NCBI GenBank assembly: GCA_022577435.1
Contig: JAKOON010000033.1
Span: 259,501 to 323,500, forward strand
DNA length: 64,000 bases
Source of the DNA: Embiotoca jacksoni
Taxonomy: Eukaryota > Chordata > Actinopteri > Embiotocidae
Direction of reading: 5' to 3'
The stretch's first letter is position 1; each line of letters begins with the position of its first letter. The notes under the pieces were generated by a model. That model was given only the letters and a program-made list of their open reading frames with translations. It did not search any database and was not told the origin of the DNA. The translations under genes and the position numbers were made by a program. Positions 54,029-64,000 of this stretch are shown here, piece after piece.

Positions 54029-56758
54029 GTAGATGCAATGGCTAGCATGACACCAGACTTTACATTATTGCAGTAAAGAGGCGGTGACTATAAACATGAC
54101 TGGGATGGGTGACGAGGACAAAAACAAAACAAAAAAAGCAATTTAAAATGGTTGGTTTACATTTCAATCCATTTTTTTCCCCCAATCTTCATAGACTTCA
54201 AAACCAATAACAAAATAGCAGTACTTGAAACCACGGATATCATGACTTCTGTCTTTTTCTTACACCCCTGCCAAGACGGCCACATTCACATCTTTTGCTG
54301 ATCAACATCTTGTAATGTTTTCAAAATGTCAACATTACCCATTACGAAAGTCTACATGAAGTAATGCTAAAACCAAAGCAGCTTACCTGCAACAAACTTA
54401 TAAAACTACAACACTGTCAGCTTCTGTCCGTGTGCTGTAAAAGTGCAACAAACTTCTATTGTACCAATCAAGGCCATAAACATTGACGCCATTTGGTCAA
54501 ATTTCAAATTTTTGCACCGTTTGCTTCATCGGTTTAGTCAGACAAGCCAAAAACACTTTACAAGACACGGTCGCCCTCCTGCAAAAGTAAAAAGCTCTAA
54601 CTACTGTGTGCGGATGAAGAAAAAAAAAAAAAAAAAAAAAAGGGTTCATTTATTATCTGGTGGGACATTGTGCGGCGAGCTGTATTTAGCAGCACTCCAC
54701 CTCAAGGAGACACTTGAAGCCACCTCCCCTCCTTGACTTCCTTCAGTGAGCACCCTCAGATGGCCGACTCAAGCACCCTGGAGAAAGCTGCCGTTTCGGC
54801 TTCTGTACTGTTTACTACTCGGAGCGGCAGGGAACTCGGTGGCACGGGCCGCCAGCCCCCCCCCCCCCCCTCCCCCCCCCAGCCCTTTCCCCCTACCCCT
54901 CCCCCTCCCCATTGAGCTAGCAGCTATTTCGTAGTCAATGACAGTATCAATGGTGCACACCCGTGGCAGCACCCGTGACTGACAGCGGTGTGCCTGGGGC
55001 GTCACGGGAGCCATCATTTGGTACCACGGATGAAGTCTCAAACAGGAGAACACAAGCCAATGCAGTTGGTCATTAAAATATTCATGTACGCTGAATATCC
55101 AACGGGTTGAAAGGTCCTGTGTAAGTCTAATGTTACATACAACAATAGCTTTCTATTTGCTCAGTCACCCAACTGAGAAACTGCTGAGTATCATGTTTTG
55201 AATCGAAAAGGGCTGTGTGCAGTTTTGGCCGATAAAAAAAAAAAAATTAAAATAAATAAACGTGTAGAATTTTTTTTTTTTTTACAGAACTGTTACCAGC
55301 CTACCAACAAATATCAACACAACGGCAGACGCAACACGTTTTACCGCCGCATCAGCTATAATGTTTTATACATTATTCAGTCACACCCTTATATATGGGG
55401 TTTCTTATCCTTATCTGATATATGGCGACATTCAGCTTATAAGCGTGCGTCTGGCGCTGTAAAATCGTAGCACACGCAGAAATATTCAAATCCTGCAAAT
55501 CTTATGTTTAGTTGCTTGTTATAGCTACATTACCGTTAATTAGTGCTTCGGGAGATGAAGTAACAACAAGATCTCTGTATCAGGTTGACATATGAAGTGT
55601 TGCACTGAACATCAGTTCTAGCTTTGTTGATGCATTAACCATGAAGGGGTCAGAAAAGAAAAAAATATATATAATTGTGGTATCTAACCTTGCACATACT
55701 TCAGATTTGAGCTTTTATTGCTGAAGGCGGTGAATGTTTTTCAGCTCAACCGAGACGTATATTTTCAGGAACAATGTCCAGATTGCTCAGGATAACCCAC
55801 AGACCTCACAGGCAACAGTTTTTCATCGGGACAACTGAACTGAAATAAATGGCTCTAATAAAAACTCCCCAGAAATGTCTATAAATTATGCCATATTCAC
55901 TAAATGTCAAATACCAACAGCAATAAACCAGAAGGATTATTAAAGTGATGAAGGGGGGGGGGGTGGGGAACTGTGTAACCTCAAAGCCACAAAAGGCTTT
56001 GAGTGACTCTCACTGCGAATGCGATTAGGATTTTTTTTGCTTCGGGATCAAAGCACCCACACAACCACAAAGACGCTCTTTAAAAGCCAGAGGGGTGATA
56101 CCACTACGATTCACTGCAACACGACTCTAAACAAACACACGACTCCCTTTGTTGGTTTTCGCGATCATCTAGTGCTTTCAGTGAGGCCGTCGTTATTTTT
56201 GGTGCGACGTGGGAGGAGTGAAACTGCTGTAATTTCAGCGGCGAGATAGACGATGGCCGAAACCCTCTAGTATCTGACGGGAAGGCCGGAACATTATCTA
56301 GGTATTCTGGTGTAAGGTTTCTCAAACGTTGCGCGCAACAAATCGAGAGGAAAAGAAGGCTTGTAGGCTTTCAGAATTGGAGCTCAAGGCATCCACAATA
56401 AAGCTTAATAACATAGGACATTTTGTTGTTGCTGTCGTTTTGGCTCACGGGGAGCTTTCTCCCATAAAAAGCAACAGTGCGGACAACAAAGGAACTTCTG
56501 CTGGAACTCTCCGATTTTACTCCTCTCAGCTTCCCCTCTACAACCTCTCTCTCTCTCTCTGTAGCTTCTCTCCAGCCAGTAAGCAGCGAGGCCCTCGACT
56601 AGCATACCAGTGGAGAAATTCCCAGATAAGTAATACTGCTAGCCTTGGGGCTTCAGGCATCAGCGCTCTGGCCACTCCTCGTGGGCTACGTCACTGGCTC
56701 AGAGGCGCACAGCCACTTCCACAAAAGGAATTCCTTCTTACCGCCTGCATGTAAGTCT

Positions 56759-56760
<2 letters not shown>

Positions 56761-56810
<50 letters not shown>
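56761..56810 (+). repeat. (GT)n microsatellite
   Basis: Twenty-five GT units in intron 1 of PPP1R12A. Confidence 0.96.
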
Positions 56811-56813
<3 letters not shown>

Positions 56814-56954
56814 CTAGGTCAACTCAGCCACAGAGCACTGAGATGGACATGTAAAAATACATCACAACAGACCTGCAAAAGAGGGATTGAATGATGATTG
56901 GGAAAACTGTAAAGAGGAGAGCGTGATGATGGATTTGGGAAGGTGGTCTGTAAA

Positions 56955-56985
<31 letters not shown>

Positions 56986-57131
56986 ACGCCTGAGACAAAG
57001 AGCTCACAGCTCCCGTGCTATTGGCAGGGTTCAGGAGGCCAGAGGGTACAAGGGGGAGGGTTGAAGCGCTGGGGGGCGACCAGCTGGGTCCCTCCACTAG
57101 ATGAGCTCTGTTGGGAGCTGTAACCAGACAT

Positions 57132-57162
<31 letters not shown>

Positions 57163-60100
57163 TTCAGTGCTCTAACTGTTGCTGCGCCTGCTACCGAGGA
57201 CGACCATATATGGCCCTGGGATTCCCATGGAAAAAGAAGACCAGGAGTGTAGAAGAGGGGAAAAAAGAAAAGAAAAGAAAAGAAAAAAAAAAAATACCGG
57301 CAAGATTGTAACTGTATGTTTCACTTGGGCTTTCGCTCGGCAGCCAAAACAATAGCTCCACTTGAGAGCCAAGTTTGTGTCCATGTGAAGGGTCCAAAGG
57401 CGAGAGGGGGCACCCGAGGGGGGGAGGAGCGAGGGGAGGGAGGTCAGATAGCCACAGAGAGATGCAACCTCTGTTGATATTTCCATATAATAGAACCCTT
57501 ATGTGGAGGCTTCTATACAGAGGGCAGCGGACAGCTCAGTCAGCACTCGCTGACAGTCAGTCAACTAAAGAGGCATTGAGCATGGGCGACGGTACAAACC
57601 CCCCCCCCCCCCTCCTCCTCCTCCTCCACCCACCCCCACCACCCCTCCGGTGATCTGGCACTATGTCACCCATCGCACCAACAAGCTCCAAACCCAAGAG
57701 GTTAATGGAGAGAGTGGATGCCTCGTGGGCATTTTACCAATTTATAACCAGTGCCAGCATGAATATGGATCATCACCAGAGTAACACGAGAAATGCAAAA
57801 TGGTTCTTACACTGTCACGCAAGGAAAAAGACCAATTCCACCAATTCCAGGTGGATCAAAATAAGATCAGTACAATATGATCTAAACAGAAACTATAATA
57901 TTTCCCCATGTGAACAAGCTTAATAGAACTGCAGGTGTCTGCATGGCGAGTTTTAGTTATTTTTCCTTCAGCCAAGACAAAACTATCGTCCATAGCGAGA
58001 CTTTCACTCCAGGTTGAGTCTGAAATAGCAAGCTGGTAATATACAGATACCGTGAAGACCCCAGTCCTCTCTACATGACAAACAAAAGAATCAATTCAGC
58101 TCCCCGTGCCACATGTAAAAAAATAAATAAAACAACAACAACATGGGAAGGAGGCATACTTATTTGCCCAGCTTTAGAGAAGCTAGTTGTACAGATAGTG
58201 CAGATAGTTGTACGAATACGTGTGTACATGCGTCTCCGTTAGGCCGGTGTCAGTGATCGAGGGAGTGGAAGGAGCAGGCTCACGAGCCTCGAAGAGGAAA
58301 TGAGAAAAATAAACAGCCACTTCCTGTTCCTCTCTGGCCTGAAATCTCCAACACCCAGATCCCTCCAACCATCCCCACCTCGGTAAGGACGGATGGGCAA
58401 TAATACCCCCTTCTTCCCCGCGTTCTGGGCCCAAAAAAAAACACACGGAAGAAAAGGGCATCCATTTTTACTGTCCGTCAACCACACCGAATAAAGACAG
58501 ATTGATCATTAGAAACATTCATGATTAACATCTAACATTAGCTTCTCGATTAGATCTTAATATTTTAATTTTTTTTACAGAACATGAATCCATAAAAGAC
58601 GCAGGGTCTTGATATTGAGAATCATACCATAACTGTGTTTTACACACACGTTAATTAATTTTCTATACAGCCGCTTGAGTGGTTTTGGTTCATTAATTAT
58701 TCATTTTACAGTCTATTAACGTCACAGCTTGATTGGACGCAGTGACCTCACATTCATGCTCTATAAAACATGGAATAAAATTCAGTTGGAGGACACAGTA
58801 ATAACATTTTGTAATGTCATTAGCTCGCGTTTTGCAATCAGCAAACGGAAGCGGTCCATTCTCTGCGGAGTTCTTTATATTAATGTTATGCCATTTTAAT
58901 GAATGATCAGTTTTACATTTGTTGAAAATAGTCCAAATGGCAACAAGCATGAAATATTTGAGACTATCTTGGAATTTCACAACATGGAAAAAAAAACAAC
59001 TACACAAAACAACATCAGCATGCAAGCGCACACGGAGGGCGTACTTGCGTAAATCCATTTGTATCACAAGCCCAAGTACTTAGACAGACGAAGTCCGGGC
59101 CCATTTACTGACAGCGGCATTTATCTGCAGGAAGAGTATCATCTGCATGCGCTTACCCACAGGAACACTAATGGGGTAGCATCACAGCAAACATCAGGTT
59201 CATTCAATCTCATGGCCGCTCGTGGATCAGCACTAACAAAAATCAATGTCAATCAAGCATGAAAGGAGGAGCGTTACACTAATGTGGTCCCCCAAGATGG
59301 GTTTTTCAAAAGAACTAGTAAACTTGCCTGGAAAAACTAAAATGCATAATGCTGAATTTACGTGTTTTTTGTTTTTTTTTTGGTTGCCGGGCAGGTTCTG
59401 TGACAGGTGCAAGCGGAATGAACAATAACGTTGTGTTACTGTTAAACCAGAAGAACATGAAGTCAGGTTATGTGTAACGGGCTCGTCGCCGTTCTTCACT
59501 CGGGTTCCTCATTTCGTCAGCTGGAGATGCAGCCATTTTGAGAATAAATGGAAAGAGTGCAACCTCACCCTTCCACGCAGACAACAAATGGACACGCGTT
59601 GCCTGCTTTAATTGTACTCCCTGCTCTGTAAGACAATGAGGAATTCACCGTCTCTGGGTCCAGGTGTTTTCAGTTGAAAAACAGCTCATAAAAAAACAAC
59701 AATAACAACAAAAAAAAAACAAAAACACGCTCAGCGTGAGGCGTGCGACTGCCGCCAAGCAAACAACAGCGGGACAGCTTCGAGAAGACCTGGCTTAGGT
59801 AGAAGACGGGCACTGTGTGCCACAGGGTGGAAAAAAACAAACAAAAAAAAAAAAAACCACAAGCTGAAGTCATCCCACAAACATTTCACAGCAGCTCAAT
59901 ACTATGCACAGCTTGAAAAAGTGTGTGGAGGGGGGGGGGGGGTGGGGGGGGGCAGACAGACAGAAAAGCAGGCGGCGGTCGTTAATCTGTTGAAGCACCT
60001 GACGACGTCCTTTACCGGTCCGTCTCAACACGCCGTTTATCATCAGCCTCTCGTGACATTCGACGGTGCAGTGAGAGACGCCATCTAATGTACGGGTTGA

Positions 60101-63100
60101 TACGGACCCGTCAAAGACGGACACGCTGACATCATCAAAACACAGCGGGGAAAAGGCGCTGGTTTGAAATAGCAGCCTTTGGTTTCAGATCAGCTTCTCA
60201 TTTTGCTAAATTCTTATACTGCAGTACTGCCAGGTTTCAGGAATGCACTAATTACATCTGGCCACGAACTAAAGTGTGACATGAAAAAATGTTCCGACAC
60301 GAAACGCACTTCTGGGCAAGGTCACGTCCGTGTCAGCAGCCCGGCTGTCTAGTCAGCACTGCTCAAATACATACATTTATATACGTGGCAGCAGGTTTGC
60401 TCTACTGAGGAATTCTGGTTACGACCCCGGGTGAACCAGTTCCAACCTGCAGCGATGCTCATCCGAAATACTTCAGAAACCCTCGGCGTTGCAGATCCGC
60501 TGGATGTTTCTCGTATTTTCCCCCCTTTCGGTAACGCGGCAGCGTTCGTGCAGGAAGTCGGGGTGCACGCGATCCATCCAGACCGTTTCTCTGAAGGCCA
60601 AACACTTTCAAGTAAACCCAATTAGATCAAACGAAACGTACAGTCTTCCCCACTGAATCGAAATATATATTTATTCTGACATAATGATGCAAAAATTTAA
60701 CTCGACACCCCGTGCGAGGAAACAACATCGACGTGTCACAATCGGCAGATGACCTGGCGTGTTGCGAAGCGTTGGCGCGCAAACGCCACAAGGACTTCCT
60801 GCAGTTGATTATGGGGTTGGTGGAGAGGCTGAATGAAACAGTGAGTGAGGCCAGCTTGACAAGGAGAGACCTGCCAATTATGCACAGGTAAAATACACAT
60901 GTTCCAGGGCCTCCCATTCTTAAAATGAAGGCTCTCGGTCATCAGGCAGGCGAAAGATAAGCGCTGCAAGTGATCCACTCCAGGCTGGAACGCATTTGAT
61001 GGCAGATGCTTCGTAGGAAGTTAAATGGAGGGTGTCATGGTTGTTTCATATTAGCGCATGTATGGTGCAACTGTCGCGATTAATAACTAAAGCACTACAC
61101 AGCCGTCGGTACTCGGGAGCCACTGTATTCCTTCTCCAACGGTCTGTTTGACTCAATACAGAGGTTACAGTTCACTTCTGCAACGCCTGCTTTGCTTCAT
61201 GTCGTTAATAACTTCATGATGCAATCATTTTTTTCCCCCTTTACTCTACTCTCTTTTAGGCCTCTACAGCTGCGACGCTGTCTGAACTGATAATTCGTCA
61301 GATTTATGCATGACAACAACCAGAGGCTAAATGAGGATACATTAGAACAAAATGAAAACGTGATCAGTCTTTTGTGCGCACAGCACAAAGCTGAACTACG
61401 TGACTCACTGTAGGTTTTCCTCCGACAGGTTTTGAGATCAGGTTTGGAAACATTTAACAAAGATGCGTCGCCAACGATCATATGGAAACACAACACTGTA
61501 AGCAGTAATTAAGTCCAAATATCAGACAACAAAACACGACAACAGCTGGTCGCAGTCGAGGAGGACTGGCAGGTGACTGTTCGAGCCAGACAAAAGAACA
61601 ATAAAATCAAGACTGTCTAGATTCTAACCCATGAATTATTAAGTTACATCTCAATGTATTCAGCAATGTGTTAGAAATGCATGAGTGACTAGCTAGTTGC
61701 TCCTGTAAGATGGCCTTAAAACATAACAAAGAGACTGACAGCCATTCGTGCAACCTTTTGCAAGAAAAGTGATCTGAAGGCGGACTAGTTCTAAAACGGG
61801 CCAATGTCCTGGATGGGCAGTAACTGCTGAACACAGAGACTCTGTAACAGCCTAAATACTGGAGCATGTTACCGTAAAAACCCAGCAAACTATTCCTATT
61901 TCATTTAGTCAACATTTTAAAATGCAATTACCTTCATCATATTTACTCGAAGGCTATCATCCTGTCAATAAGTCATTGGCTAGAAATTGGGTCAACAAAA
62001 AACCCCAAAAAATAGGCACATCAAAGCCCCCAACAGGTGCAACGGGTGAGCTCATAAGCTCAAAATAGAAATATCTAAAAAAAAATATCTGTCATTTATA
62101 GTACACAACTGCCTAATGAAAAAAAAATTTTTTTTTTTAAAAACTAAATTAAATGCTTCCAACTCAAGTGTATTTTTTTTACCTTTATGTTCAAGAATAA
62201 ATTCATATAAAATAATCAGTCATGCTCTACAACAAATGTGCCATCAGAAAAGTTTCCATTTCAGGAAAAGAACATCCATCTTCCCCCTAAAGTCACCTGA
62301 AAACAGACGATTTCAGCGACATTTGAAAGGCGTGTATGTCCGTGCATACCAGAAAGCAGTATGTTTAAAATGCTTCACATATTGTACAAAGCTTAAAAAG
62401 ACCTCCGAACTAAATCTGCATGCTAAACAGTTTTGCTTTGTCATCCGGGCTCATTTTCCGGAGGCTTTTAGGCCACATGCTGTACACCCCTTTACAAACC
62501 CCACAAGCTGCTGAAAAACTAAAAACAGCACGGCGCGTTACGTCTCATCCTCAAAATATGTAATCCTAGGTAGTCTTTATCTAACACTCATCAGATCCGA
62601 GAGCTGTTATGCAGGTAGATCACCGAGCTGGAGCCCCGACAGATTTTTGTGGATTAAGCCTTTTTCTTGGTAAAACGCTCACCTGCATCTCTATCGTGTA
62701 GGCTGGCAGAGCAGGTGAGAGCAAACGGGGAAGATCTATAATGCAATGTGACGCACACATGTTTTGCTTGTCTGAGCCAAAGGGGGCCTTCTCCACATGA
62801 GATGGCGGAACTTTCTCCCCCAGGCAGACAGTCAGGGAGGCTTGGGGTCTGCAAGGGGATGCCATGCCGCCTTTATCAGGAGGACACGGGGACATGTCAA
62901 AGGCATGTTTTGCTCCTCTCGCCGGCCGACTGCAAACCTCGGGCACAGCTGAGAATCGCCGAGGTTGGGGCTGGAGCGAGATCCACAGCAATTATGTAAT
63001 GTGTTAATATGACTGATGCTGGTCTGGATGAAAAGAAACACACACGCAGCCACCTCATCATCTTCCACCACATGCTCTGCAATTGTTCCATTACAGATTC

Positions 63101-64000
63101 ATGAGGTTGATTCTCATTTTCGAACTGTTGAGCACTGCCAAAGACTCTCTGTTCAGTCTGTTATGCAACTCCCACTCTGTCCATGCAAATCCACCAACAC
63201 AAGTGACTAGGAACCTTACAGTCGTTGTCATGGAGACAGTGCAAGATAATGTTCGTAGACTCGAGGGCCATAATGAGGGTGTGTAATGTCAACAGAGCGC
63301 AGGCATTGTAATGCCCAGCTCTGACATGTTAAGCTGAGCTGAGTCCTGTAACCTCGGTCCTGGGGGATCAGCGAAGGCCACGAGCGCTTAAGCAAAAAAA
63401 AAAAAAAAAAAAGTTCAGGTGTCGGTCAGTGTGGAGATTTTCCTCTGAGGAGGCTACAAGCCCTGGTTACCTCCACTCTAATTGCCTTGATGGAGCTCAG
63501 TGGGCAACAGTCAGCTGGGGCTTGGCATCTTATAGGGGAAAGGCAAGCCAGAGAGAGAGAGAAAGAGAGGGAATGACTGGAGGGGAGGGGTTTAGGTGAC
63601 AGCTGAGGAATGTCTTCCCTGCTCTCCCTTTGCTATGGTTTCCAGCGACCATCATGTGAGGAATGCTCGGCTAGAGCGACAGGACTCGGTATGTTACCCT
63701 CCCGAGATGAGTTTAGCTCTGGTATGGATCTGGAATCTCCACTTGTCCACTGGACCCCTCATTCACTTGTACATCCCCTCCACCATCCACCTGCCTCTGT
63801 GTTTGTGTAAACCAGTCTCAATCACATAAAAGAAAAAAAAAAAAGGAAATAAAATACAAAATGAAACGCAACACATGAACTTGTTTACTGCTCCTTCAGC
63901 AACAACTCATTTTTGAAAGTGACAGAGGGGTCGCAGCACAGAGACACAACCTCAGGCCTAAATGTGAGATTATACCAAAGGCCGCACTACAAAGCGGAGC

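Larger units (their letters stand above)
47888..64000 (-). other. PPP1R12A: PPP1R12A intron 1 (partial)
   Basis: Over 16 kb to the right edge without a recognisable exon on either strand. PPP1R12A exon 1 (a GC-rich exon coding for the KVKF motif and the first repeats) was looked for and not found. Contents: GA repeat 47893-47991, a TG/TA/CA palindrome 48256-48312, GT repeats at 56761-56810 and 56957-56982, CA at 57136-57162, poly-A/T tracts (for example 49978-50000, 54005-54028), C-rich runs (54858-54881, 57599-57612) and a G-rich run 59928-59951. A tRNA-like repeat fragment lies near 49806-49856. Confidence 0.75.

Noticed and set aside
60000..64000. PPP1R12A exon 1
   Set aside because: No KVKF motif, no frame ending in ALHQ, and not GC-rich; exon 1 must be beyond the right edge.
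1..64000. CRISPR arrays, operons, prophage or plasmid features
   Set aside because: The sequence is vertebrate nuclear DNA; the tandem repeats seen are micro- or minisatellites without spacer structure.

Overview
The window is nuclear DNA from a ray-finned fish, most likely a percomorph teleost. The reasons are vertebrate split genes with GT-AG introns, very many CA/GT microsatellites and long homopolymers, and several kinds of degraded repeat that are common in teleosts (mariner, LINE, and a repeat built around TGACCTTTGACCT). No bacterial, organellar or viral genes were seen.

Two protein-coding genes were found, both on the minus strand and in the same order and orientation as their mammalian orthologues. 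At the left is the 5' part of PAWR (Par-4): a probable noncoding first exon and GC-rich promoter near 10.9-11.2 kb, and the first coding exon (9927-10490). Its later exons lie beyond the left edge, so 1-9926 is read as PAWR intron. From about 11.2 to 17.6 kb is an intergenic spacer with repeats. From about 17.6 to 47.9 kb, and continuing as intron to the right edge, is nearly all of PPP1R12A (MYPT1), the myosin phosphatase targeting subunit. Twenty-four internal coding exons could be placed to the base, all with consensus splice sites and unbroken phase (950 codons). Two alternative terminal coding exons follow. Only exon 1 (start codon, PP1-docking KVKF motif and first ankyrin repeats) is missing, presumably more than 16 kb further right.

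PPP1R12A exons 2-6 encode ankyrin repeats, exon 8 an acidic stretch, exons 10-18 a Ser/Thr-rich and charged middle, exons 16/17 and 19 the two inhibitory phosphorylation sites (RRSTQ|GVTL and REKRRSTGVSFW), and exons 23-26 a C-terminal coiled coil. The final exon exists in two related versions: one gives the classical leucine zipper ending KLSK, the other a longer zipper-like tail ending AVDL.

PAWR also carries the nine-residue motif REKRRSTGV in this window. Par-4 and MYPT1 are known to act together through zipper kinase and smooth-muscle myosin phosphatase, so two functionally linked neighbours share a phosphosite motif. Other points of interest are CA repeats placed directly against splice donors near alternative exons, a 17-nt micro-exon, two mariner remnants, a LINE remnant, and a polypurine tract of about 600 bp.
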